A stretch of 64,000 bases of DNA from Closterium sp. NIES-65 (Eukaryota > Streptophyta > Zygnematophyceae > Desmidiales > Closteriaceae): positions 2,108,001-2,172,000 of the forward strand of contig CANXME010002486.1 of assembly GCA_948144175.1 (NCBI GenBank), written 5' to 3'. Below are positions 43,310-53,400 of the stretch, in pieces; the first letter of the stretch is position 1, and each line of letters begins with the position of its first letter. The notes under the pieces are model-generated. The model searched no databases. It saw nothing but the letters and a program-made list of their open reading frames with translations, and had not been told where the DNA came from. The position numbers and the translations under genes are program-made.

Positions 43310-44080
43310 TTAGTAAACAATTTAATTATATTTAGGGTATAGCAGGGCGCTGGCGTAGTGCAGGGCGCTGGCGCAGGGCAGGGTGCGGGCGCAGGGTAGG
43401 GCGCTGGCGCAGGGCAGGGCGCACAATCTCCAGGGGCGGTGTGCAGGCTGCAGGAGTGACGCGCGGGCTGCAGGGGCGCCGCGCTGGCTGCAAGGGCAGC
43501 TCGTACGGGCTGCAGGGGCCGCGCGGCTCGGCAGGTCTGCACGAGAGCTGTAGGGGCGGCGCGAACGAGCCGCAGAGGTGGCGCGCGGGCTCCAGGGGTG
43601 ACGCGCGGGCTGCAGGGGCCGCGCGGATGGGCTGCAGAGGCGACGCGCGGCTCAGCAGGTCCGCGCGCGAGCTGTAGGGGCGGCGCGAACGGGCCGCAGA
43701 GGCGGCGTGCGGGCTCCAGGGGCAAAGCGCGGGCTGCAGGGGCCGCGCGGATCGGTAGGTCTGCACACAGGCTGCAGGGGCAGCGTGAACGGGCGGAAGG
43801 GGCGACGTACGGGCTGCAGGAGCGACGTACGGGCTGCAGGGGCAGCGTGCGGGCCACAGGGGCAGGCACGGCTGCAGGGGCAGCACGGTAGCAGGGGCGA
43901 GCACAGCTGCAGGGGCAGCACGGTCGTAGGGGCGAGCACGGCTGCAGGGGCAGCGCGGTCGCAGGGGCAGCGCACGGGCTGCAAGGGTCGCGACAGTGAG
44001 AGCTAGGGGCGCCAGCGCGCTGGCTACTGTGTAGGGCGTGGCGCTACCACTAGGCGGAACGGTGGGCCCATGTAGAAACG
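43310..44080 (-). repeat. GC-rich repeat leader of copia E
   Basis: Imperfect units around gcgggctgcaggggc and gcagggcgctggc, about 700 bp, between primer site and gag. Again different in sequence from the other leaders. Confidence 0.8.
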
Positions 44081-44084
44081 GTTC

Positions 44085-44098
44085 CTACTCTGATAACA
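44085..44098 (-). other. Primer binding site of copia E
   Basis: TGTTATCAGAGTAG on the minus strand next to the 5' LTR, one to three changes from the initiator tRNA-Met site. Confidence 0.75.
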
Positions 44099-44425
44099 TG
44101 TCAAGAATAGAACTAGGAATGAATTATTGAACTAGGCAAGAGGTGAGGGTGCATTCCGCTGTGGACACATGTCCTAATCGATGTGTCCCAATCGAGTGTA
44201 CTGCTCCGAAACCGAACTAAACCAGAGACGCGAAAATTTCGAAACTAGGGTGCAATTTGGTGTAATACGATGCAGTGCGGTAGAAACGATTGGGACACAT
44301 CGATTGGGACATGTGTCCACAGCGAAATGCACCCTGAGTACAAGTAGGGGAAACCTAACCCTAAAGCGTTGTACTCACTAAGGAGTGACCCTACTGTCGT
44401 CTAGAGATACAATTGTAATCTGACA
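44099..44425 (-). repeat. 5' LTR of copia E with MITE insertion
   Basis: 136 bp of LTR sequence matching 32823-32960 plus the 188-bp MITE and its 3-bp duplication. TGTCA/TGACA tips; GCATT follows at 44426. Confidence 0.92.
44147..44334. mobile_element. 188-bp MITE, Harbinger/Tourist-like
   Basis: Terminal inverted repeats GGGTGCATTCCGCTGTGG... and ...CCACAGCGAAATGCACCC extend about 45 bp with few mismatches. It interrupts the LTR between TGA (44144-44146) and a second TGA (44335-44337). A 3-bp TNA-type target with G-rich tips fits PIF/Harbinger. No coding capacity. Confidence 0.85.
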
Positions 44426-44430
44426 GCATT

Positions 44431-45514
44431 GGGACAGGTATTGTAATTCCTCATATATGGTATATGACTGACCCCCTGGAGTATTCCAAAAGTTGGGATT
44501 CTAAGTGATGTAGGGTAATTTTAGTAATTATGCGTAGTATAATATAAAATTTAGGAAGAGAAGCGGAGATTTGCGGCCTGCACTCGGTCCTTATGGTGTT
44601 CGTCGAAGTCTTGATCGTCAACGAGTTCCCACTCATCTGGGGTGGCGATTACAATGAAGATGCGTCCTAGCTGTAATGTTGTTGTTGGGTGCGACATATG
44701 ACAGCACTGCAACCATGTTTCTGGCATCGTCAAGCGTCGCCAGAAACTTCGCTGCGCAAACGAAATCCACCCTGTCACCCTTCCTTTTTCCGCCAGCGCC
44801 TTGCTGTACAAGGAATTGGACTTGGTTGCGCCCAAAAATATATTTTCAAGTAACCATTCGTTCTTTCTAGCCCACTTTGGGCAGCCAATAATTCGAACCC
44901 ACTAAGTGTGGATTCCCTCATGCGCTAAAAATGAGCCAGCATGACTTTAAAGTGCTAGTGCTGAGCGTGGAGCGACCAAACAACTTTGACAAGAATCAAT
45001 TTCAACTCTCTTAGTTTCGACTAAAAAAGGGCACTACGAGAAAAGAAAAGTGTGGAAGGAATCCAATCACCTCCCTACCATCCACTCCATCTCCCACAAG
45101 TTCGTATTTCTCACCCTACCCGACCAGGCAAAATACTAAATTGACCGTTCTACAACGTAAACGATCTCATAAAGCCGCATTAAGACGAACGTCAAGACCA
45201 GACCCCAATTCCTCCTTCCAGCTCCTTATATTTTGTGCAAAGCTTTCTTGAAATCCACACAAGGTCCGACAATTTCAAAGAATCCAGAGCACGGTAGATG
45301 CATCAAACTCTAAACTTGTTTCACTACTAGAATCGTCCGCAAGCAGTACTTTTAGATACCACCGTTTCCTCTCAAAGGAGCCTCCTTGATCCGCTCCGCT
45401 GAAAGCAACGCATCGAAAGCTGTTCTACTCACTCCTCTGCCGCCGCCACACCTGGCGCGGTCCCACGAGTCTCGTCCAGCACAAAAACGTCGCGATTCGG
45501 GTCTATCTGTTGCG
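44431..45514. other. Intergenic region and 5' flank of the LRR gene
   Basis: AT-richer DNA. A 94-codon minus-strand frame (44551-44835, ending PDEWELVDDQDFDEHHKD...) lacks an ATG and any recognised domain, so it is not called a gene. The promoter and 5' UTR of the LRR gene must lie toward 45514; no distinct motif is obvious. Confidence 0.45.
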
Positions 45515-46801
45515 ATGAGGCAGGGCTCGGCGCGCTTCTACTATGCGGCACCGAGGAGAGTGTCGCGCGACTCAACGAACTGCTCGGAGAGATTGCTGTT
45601 TCCGCTTCTCGCTGTCGCCCTGGCGCTTCATTTCCTGGCGAGCCTCCCTGTGCATGCTGCAGGACCCGTCGTGCCGATAGACGCGCTGCAAGGTGACTCA
45701 ATAAGGTTATGTATTGGAAAAATAAGCTATTATAGAGAGAATGGAAGCAAGGGCGCGTCGCGATGATCTGACCTCCCGGAAGAGCACAGAGATTTGTTGT
45801 CATGATGGAAATGTCAGGGAAAAAAGGTTAGCGCCAGAAGAGTTTAAGTTAGTGAGTTTTCTTATAAAGTGGATGTGAGCGGCGATAAGATGTGATGCAC
45901 TGGTGTCGTCGTTGTGAGTGTGGTGCGATAAGATGAGATGATATGAGGGTGCAATAAGATGCGACGGGACGGGATAGGACGGGCATCGCGAAAGTGTGAG
46001 GCTCGAAAAGTTGCGGGCCAGCAGCTTCAAAGTTGCTTTTCAGAAGCTTTTTTGCGGAAAAGCATCTTTGAAGCTGCTGGCCCGCAACTTTTCGAGCCTC
46101 ACACTTTCGCGATGGGATGGGATGGGATGGGATGGGATGGGATGGGATGGGATGGGATGGGATGGGATGGGATGGGATGGGATGGGATGGGATGGTATGG
46201 GATGGGATGGGATGGGATGGGATGGGATGGGATGGGATGGGATGGGATGGGATGGGATGGGATGGGATGGGATGGGATGGGATGGGATGGGATGGGATGT
46301 GATGGGATGTGATGGGATGGGATGGGATGGGATGCGATGGGATGGGATGGGATGGGATGGGACGGGATGGGATGGGATGAGATGGGATGGGATGGGATAG
46401 GGTGGGTGGGATGGATTGAGATGGGATGGGTTAGGATGCAATGGCATGCAATTTGATGCGATGGAACAGGCTGGGATGGGATGTGGAGTGATGCCATGGT
46501 ATATGACACTACGTGAGCAAAGCTGCACCTATTCGCTGCTTCACCTCCTTCGACTCCTCATGCATCCACCCTCACTTCCGGCATGTTTGTTGGGAGAAAC
46601 CTCCTATGCTACCTCAGCGAAAACCCACTCATATCTCCGTGTGAGCTTTGCCTCAATTCTTCTTCCCTCACTTCTGACAGCACAAGTTCTGGCGGCGAGC
46701 GCGGGGGCATGGGGAGTGGCGCCCGCAGGGTGGAGTGGAGGGGCGGACTGCATCCAAGTGCAAGGGGTGACTTGTGACAGCAATGGCACGGTGGTGGCAA
46801 T
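45515..46801 (+). CDS. LRR protein gene, exons 1-2: signal peptide and N-terminal cap
   Basis: Exon 1 45515-45692 (phase 1 end): MRQGSARFYY..., a hydrophobic core LLFPLLAVALALHFLASL and a likely cleavage after VHA, so a secreted or membrane protein. It ends in DALQ, the usual start of the plant LRR N-terminal cap. Exon 2 46681-46801 (phase 2 end) encodes the cap core: WGVAPAGWSGGADCIQVQGV then TCDSNGTVV, with the two Cys expected to form the cap disulphide. Splice sites are GCAAG|gtgact, ctgacag|CACAAG and GGCAAT|gtgagg. The ATG at 45515 is chosen because the upstream frame has no other ATG near the signal peptide. Confidence 0.8.
45985..46113. repeat. 57-bp near-perfect inverted repeat in intron 1
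   Basis: Arms 45985-46041 and 46057-46113 match with a single mismatch around a 15-nt loop. In the LRR pre-mRNA this would fold into a long hairpin. It sits at the edge of the (GGGAT)n array. No transposon tips or target duplication are evident. Confidence 0.9.
46111..46440 (+). repeat. (GATGG)n 5-bp satellite in intron 1
   Basis: About 60 units of gatgg with sparse changes (tatgg, gtgat, gcgat). G-triplets recur every five bases on the sense strand, a regular G-quadruplex-prone pattern. Open frames over it (Met-Gly-Trp-Asp-Gly repeats) are artefacts. Confidence 0.95.
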
Positions 46802-46855
46802 GTGAGGCACGGTGGTGGCAATGTGAGGCACGGTGGTGGCATTGTGAGGCACGGT
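46785..46855 (+). repeat. 21-bp minisatellite carrying the exon 2 splice donor
   Basis: Three copies of gcacggtggtggcaatgtgag. The first copy spans the exon 2 end and its donor (GT at 46802); copies 2 and 3 repeat the donor at 46823 and 46844. Extending exon 2 to a later donor gives an immediate TGA. Confidence 0.88.
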
Positions 46856-47092
46856 GACTTGTTATGGTCTACTGTTTCCTTGAATCTTCCACTGTGGGCC
46901 CTTCTTTTTCATTACCTTGTTCTGCATTGATTTGAACGCATGCAATTGTGTCTCCATATCCCCATCACATGATCGTCTCCGTTCAGGGTTGATTGGTGCC
47001 ACATGCCATGTAGCCTCAACATCGCATGCTACCTCATGGCATCGCTTCACGTGGCATGGTTTCACATGCATGCCCTTTTCATGGCATGGTCT

Positions 47093-47410
47093 AAGTTGGC
47101 ATGCTTTTGCGTGGTATGCAATTACAAGGCATGCCTTCATATGGCATGCCTTCCCATGGCATGCCTTCCCATGGCATGCCTTCCCATGGCATGCCTTCCC
47201 ATGGCATGCCTTCCCATGGAATGCCTTCCCAGGGCATGCCTTCCCATGGCATGCCTTCCCATGGCATGCTTTCCCATGGCATGCCTTCCCAGGGCATGCC
47301 TTCCCATGGCATGCCTTCCCATGGCATGCCTTCCCATGGCATGCCTTCCCATGGCATGCCTTCCCATGGCATGCCTTCATATGGCATGCCTTCCCATGGC
47401 ATGCGTTCTC
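47093..47410 (+). repeat. 15-bp palindromic-core minisatellite in intron 2
   Basis: About 20 copies of ggcatgccttcccat, containing the palindrome ggcatgcc, with minor variants (catat, caggg). Both strands give spurious open frames. Confidence 0.95.
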
Positions 47411-47473
47411 AGGGGATATTTTTCCATGGCATTAACTTTGAATAAAATGGCGTTTTATGGTCGTCGTGAGCAG

Positions 47474-50400
47474 CGACCTGAGCAACACCCACTTGAACGG
47501 CCGCATTCCTCCCGAGATTGGCAGCCTCACCACTCTCACTCTCCTGTAAGCTTCACCTCCCTCACTCTCGTGTAGGTCTCATCAATCTTGCTTTCCTCTC
47601 ACCCTCTCCTTTACCGTGTACGTTCAACTACATTTAGTCCCTTACAGCATGGGTGGTACTGTTCCTCCTTTTCTCTCCTCTCCTCTCCGCATCTCCCCTG
47701 AATTTCTCCTCCCCTGCTGTTCCTTTTTCCAAAACAGCAACCTCGCGAACTGTTCTCTACGTGGGTACATTCCCACCACATTCAGTGCTCTCACGTCTCT
47801 CTCCCTCGTGTAAGAAATATCCTGCAGAGCTACTTTTGCATTTGCACGATTATCCTAGTTGTAGTGTCCAGCCTTATGTAAAAGCTATTCTTGAATTGTA
47901 CCTCCCTTATTTTCCCTGCTCATCCTCACCCCCTCTGTTATTGCCTCTTTCTTCCCGTCGCATTTAACCCATGCTCATGGCTTTCTCCCTCTCCTTACCC
48001 CACCCGCCCTCCTCCCCCTCCCCCCCTTTATTCCGCTCCCCTCCCTCGCCCTCTTGCATCCTCCTCTCCCCTCCCCCTTCCTCTCTCATACCTTCTCTCC
48101 TACCCCTCTCCCTTACCCCTGTCCTCTCCCTGCTCCCCTGCTGCCGCCACATCTTCCCGCACCTCCTCGCAGAGATCTGAGTCACAACACCCTACGGGGC
48201 ACCATGCCGTCGTTCCTCAGCCTCCTGCAGAATTTGAGGCGCCTGTGAGTCGGCGGCTTGAGATGCTCACAAGGCTTGGCGTTTTAGAGAAGTGAGAGGC
48301 TTGAGTGGCTTGAGGGAGTAAAAGAGTCCCAACTCCCTATGCGGTACCATGTCGTCTTTTCTCAGCCTCCTGGAGATCTGAGGCGCCTGTGAGTCAGTGG
48401 GCTGGGATGCTCGAGGGGCGCGAGAGGCTCGAGGGTTGGGCGGATGAGAAGGTGTCGATAAGATGGGTGGTGATTCAGGGGCTTGAGAGGCTCGAGAGTT
48501 GGAATTCTGAGAGTAGAGGCCTGAAAAATGGTAGAATGGAGAGTTCTGAGGCTTGAAGGGTGGGCCGCCCCCCCTTCTTCCCCCACCTCCTGCCCAACGA
48601 TCTGAGTCACACACCCTATGAGTCGTAACCGAAGAGAGAGGGTAATAGTCACAGTCCTGCCTTTGTGACACATGCCACTGCCCAACCATCACAATCACTA
48701 ACCCCTTCTCCAGCCCTTTCCCCATGCCCTTGCTCCCTCCCACCGTGCCCTTGCTCCCAACCCCTCTTGCTTCCTCCCCATATGCCTAAGCCTGGGACAT
48801 GATCAACAAATCGCTGCAATGAATCCCATTCCACAATACGTTTTCAATCGACACCCCTGCCCTCCGTGCACCCTGTCTTTGTGCTCTGCCTGTCCAGGCA
48901 CCTGAGTGGCAGCTCGCTGTGCAAATCATTTCCTCAGTGACTTTACACTCAGAGTCCAACCCTTTCCTCCAATGCGCCTTCCCCTTGTGCCCTGCGCCCT
49001 CCACACCACAGGGACGTGAGGAACAACTCGTTGAGTGGAGCCATTCTGGCCGGCCTCGGCATGCTTCCCAACCTGCGCTTCCTGTGAGTCTCACCTCCTC
49101 CCTCCGCCAACGGCCCAGCCACATGTTCAGTTACAACTGTAGCCCTGATGGTAAAAATTCTCTGGTGTGATGCTTTCCCTCTGACTGGCGGTCCTCTCTT
49201 CCACCCACAGGGACCTCTCGTCCAACCGCCTCACTTCGGACGTTCCTGCCTCCCTGGGCCGACTGAACTCACTCACTTTCCTGTACGCGTCTCATCCATC
49301 TTCCTTCGTTTCTGAGCTGCTTAAATCGCACTTCTAGAAGCTGCTACCAGCTGGAACGACAGAAAGTTACTGCAATGGCCGTGTGCTTTGTTTTTTTTTT
49401 GGGGGGGGGGGTGGGGATGGGGGGGGGAAGGGGAGTGGAAGGGGGAAGGGGGGGGAGGGAAGGTGGGGGGGGGGAGAGGGGGGTTTAGGTGGGTGGGTGG
49501 GGGGGGGTGGGAAGGAGGGGGGTTAGCATCACCGTTAAAAAAGAGACATGTAGGATTGATTATGCCATCACAATCTGCTGTTTCGCCCTCACATACCCTG
49601 CTCACATACGAAGTCTAAAACTACTAGTTCTTCTCACCGCTTATCCCCTCCCACTCCATCCCCCCCATCTCAAACCCCCTGCCTCAACCCTCCTGCTCCG
49701 GCCTCCTCTCCCTGCCCCCTCCCTCTCGCTTCCTCCTCTCTCCGCCCCTTCACTCATTCCCTCCCTCCCCCCCTGCTCCCCAATTCCTTTCTTCTCCCTT
49801 TCTCTTCCTCCTTCCCTCCTCCCCCTATCGTATCCCTCCCCTTTCCCGCCTATCTGTCCGCAGAGATCTGAGTCACAACAGTCTACAGAGCACCATGCCG
49901 TCGTTCCTCAGCCTGCTGGAGAATCTGAGGCGCCTGTGAGTCGGCGGCTTCAGAAGATTTAGAGGTTTGATGCCTGAGAGAAATGAGAGGCGTGAGTGGC
50001 CTGAGAGTCGGAAGATTGAAGGACAAAGTAATAGTACAACGGACCATTCGAGAGAGTACCAGTCAAAGTATTCCTGTTGAGAGTATTACTGTGCCAACTG
50101 ATTCACACACCCCATTCTCACCAGCCACCCCTGCACCCTTGTCCACATGCCCTTGCACCCTCCCCTCATGCTCAAAAACCTTCTCCCATGTCCTTCCACA
50201 CTTCTTCCGTGCCCTTACACCCTTCTAACATGCCTTTACACCCTTCAAACACGCCCTTACACCCTTCAAACATGCCCCTACACCCTTCAAACATGCCCTT
50301 ACACCCTTCAAACAAACATGCCCTTACACCCTTCAAACATGCCCTTACACCCTTCAAACATGCCCTTACACCCTTCAAACATGCCCTTACACCCTTCAAA

Positions 50401-53400
50401 CATGCCCTTACACCCTTCAAACATGCCCTTACACCCTTCTAACATGCCCTTACACCCTTCTAACATGCCCTTACACCCTTCAAACATGCCCTTACACCCT
50501 TCAAACATGCCCTTACACCCTTCAAACATGCCCTTACACCCTTCAAACATGCCCTTACACCCTTCTAACATGCCCTTACACCCTTCTAACATGCCCTTAC
50601 ACCCTTCTAACATGCCCTTACACCCTTTCCCCATGCCTTGACTCCCTCGTTCTTCAATGCCTTCCTATGTGCCAAGGTTTGGTTCACAAGCAACAGTTCG
50701 CTGATTCTAGATCCTAAGTTGGTCCCCTCCCTTGCGCCTTATCTTGGTGCTCTTCCCCTCCTTCCTCCCCCCCTGCATGCCCTTCCTCCCCCCCTGCATG
50801 CCCTTCCTCCCCCCTGCATGCCCTTCCTCCCTTAGAGCTCTGCTCTGCCCTGCTCCTCCTTGGACCTTCCATTAATGCTCTCCCAGGAATTGGAGCAACA
50901 GATGCGGATCCATTCAGAAATGACCTTTCAGTCAACTTAACCTTCATCTCTCCCCTCTCTGCAACCTTGCTTCGAACCATGCCAGGGATCTGAGCGACAG
51001 CTCCTTACAGGGACCCATTCCAGCCGGCCTCGGCATGCTTCCCAACCTGCGCTTCCTGTGAGTCTCACCTCTGCCTTTTGTCCTGTAACGCACACCTTCC
51101 CCTCCTGTTCAATCGACTCAAGAATCGAACTGCACTCCACTAGCCCAGCCACACGTCCGCCGTGTGTGGTTTCATCATTCATGCATACATCCTTCCTTGG
51201 ACAATTGGATGCAGTGACCTATTGGTGTGTACGATTTAGAGTGTGCCCCGGTGGGTTGGTTAACATAAATCCGCTGTCCATTGGCCATAAATGCAGAGCA
51301 GATACAATCTGTTATCCAGTCCAGACTTTGCTGACTTCCAGACTTTGCTGACTTCCAGACTTTGCTGACTTCCAGACTTTGCTGACTTCCAGACTTTGCT
51401 GACTTCCAGACTTTTCTGCCTTCCAGACTTTGCTGACTTCCAGACTTTTCTGCCTTCCAGACTTTGCTGACTTCCAGAATTTTCTGCCTTCCAGACTTTG
51501 CTGACTTCCAGACTTTTCTGCCTTCCAGACTTTTCTGCCTTCCAGAATTTTCTGCCTTCCAGACTTTTCTGCCTTCCAGACTTTTCTGCCTTCCAGGCTT
51601 CGCTGCCTTCCATCTCTGCAGGCGAAACCCATAAACCCTTCCATCAGGCTGCCTTCGCTGCCTTCCAAACCCTTAAACTCTTCTCTGCAGTGGCTGCTGT
51701 CCAAAACTATCTGCTCCCCTTTGCCTGTTAATCAAAATTCTCTGGTTTCCCAATCGCTTTGCCTGACGGTCCTCTCTCCCGCAGGAACCTCTCGTCCAAC
51801 CGGCTCAATTCGTCCATCCCTGCCTCCCTGGGTCGACTCAAATCACTCACCGCCCTGTAAGCGATTTTTGAGAAAGTTGTAAGAGTTTCCCCTACCTTGG
51901 TAGGTCGTGATGAACCACTCATTGTTCTGTAGGCGTCTCAATCCATCTTGGTTGAACCTCACCCATGGCAATAGCAGCTGCAACAAGCTGGAATGAAACA
52001 AAGATACTCCACTGACTGTGCGGGTTTTTGTTAAGGGTGGCATCACTGGTAAAATCGGAGACCCGTGAAACAAACATTGCCATCTCAACTTGCTCTGTTG
52101 TCCCCACCAGCTGTTCTCCAGTGCACCAAAACCACTCTCACCACCGTGCCGTTTTTGTTGCGGATTCTTAACTCGCATCCGCACTGCCACCGTACTTCTG
52201 TCATCTCCAGCGACCTGCACAACAACACCTTGACTGGTACCCTGCCTAGGAGCCTTGGCATGCTTCCACGCCTCAAGGACATGTAAGCCTGAAGCGAAAC
52301 CAGGTGTGTTTTGGATCGCAACAATCACGTGTGAGCTTTTGAAAGGGAACTGCCGATCCTGGGTGCAAGACAACTCCTTGACAGGCCTCTTTCGTAGGAG
52401 CCTTGGCATGCGTTAATGCCTCAAGTATATGTAATCCTGGAAACCAGTTGTGTTTTGACCACGCTCTTTTCCCTGCAATCTGTTTCTAATAAGCTCTCAC
52501 TTCACATATCCTTCCTGCTCTCTTCCCCACTCTCATTCCCCCTCTCTCTCACCCTCTCTTTCCCATACCTTTCCCCCTCTCTTTCACCCTCTCCCTCTCT
52601 TTCCCCTACCTTTCCCCCTCTCTTTCCCCTCCCTTTCCCCTTCTCTTTCCCCTTGTTACCACTCACTCAACGGAACTGTCTTCTTTCACATCTAAAATTC
52701 CAACCAACTCATGTTCGCGTCGTGTCAAAACTCCTCAGCTCTGCTTCTCCTCACCCTCTTTCCCACAGGGATATTTCTGACAACGCCTTCTCATCCTCCA
52801 TCCCTTCAGCTCTCGGCTTTCTCACTCGGCTCACACGCCTGTAAGCAGACTGCTGCAACATGCAGCGAAAAACGCTCCTGAACAAAAAAAAGAAGAAAAG
52901 AGAGTAAAACCCTACCTAAGAGAAATTCGATTGCAAAAACTGCTTCACTCAAAGAGGACCACTGCAGCACTCGGATGATGAATTGACCAGCAGGATAGCA
53001 GCACACTGCATCGCACAGGGATGCTTTGAGTCGCACAGGGGTGCTTTGAGTCGCACAGGGATGCCTTGAGTCGCACAGGGATGCCTTGAGTCGCACAGGG
53101 ATGCCTTGAGTCGCACAGGGCTGACTTGAGTCGCACATGACCTCTCAGTCTAGCGCACAACTGGAAGATTCTCATGTAGCTCTTAAGATTCTCCCCTTCT
53201 GGCTTCTCTTCCTCTATCTCTCCACCTCTCTCTCTGCCTGCGCACAGCAATCTCTCGAGCTGTTTCCTCGTCGGCACTGTTCCCGGCATGCTGAGCTATC
53301 TCACTGGCCTGCACACCCTGTGAGTCTCACCTTTTACAAGTGCTCTGCATGTTCACAGCAGCTTTAAGATCGTGTGTAGATTCAAATTCCGGTTGATATC

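Larger units (their letters stand above)
32823..44425 (-). mobile_element. Copia retrotransposon E, a nest of insertions
   Basis: LTRs at 44099-44425 (5', with an inserted MITE) and 32823-32960 (3') share the same unique sequence, and GCATT flanks both sides (44426-44430 and 32818-32822). All DNA between is therefore copia E plus later additions: a 188-bp MITE in the 5' LTR, a hAT-like MITE with a second copia in the 3' UTR (33091-36899), and a 1.16-kb LRR gene fragment (40448-41605). The remaining copia E body is leader, relic gag, protease, integrase, linker, reverse transcriptase, RNase H. Many stops and frame changes show it is old. Confidence 0.92.

Noticed and set aside
43332..44006. 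Cys/Arg/Pro-rich proteins in the copia E leader
   Set aside because: Same reasoning as the copia C leader; located between primer site and gag.
44551..44835. Small minus-strand gene
   Set aside because: 94 codons without ATG, no domain, no splice context, beside a transposon; insufficient support.
46111..46440. Interstitial telomere repeat
   Set aside because: GGGAT is not a plant or algal telomere motif (TTTAGGG or TTTTAGGG).
46040..46528. Long open frames over the GATGG array (Met-Gly-Trp-Asp-Gly and Ser-His-Pro-Ile-Pro repeats)
   Set aside because: Pure product of a 5-bp repeat without stops in any frame; it lies in intron 1 of the LRR gene.
46862..47445. Repetitive proteins over the CATGCC array
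   Set aside because: A 15-bp period keeps all frames open on both strands; intron 2 position and lack of codon bias argue against coding.
50211..50640. CRISPR-like array
   Set aside because: Repeats are directly contiguous with no unique spacers, and the genome is eukaryotic. The same holds for the arrays at 47093, 51313 and 53013.
50077..50641. Repetitive protein with MPLHPSN units
   Set aside because: A 21-bp minisatellite in intron 8; flanking LRR exons splice around it.
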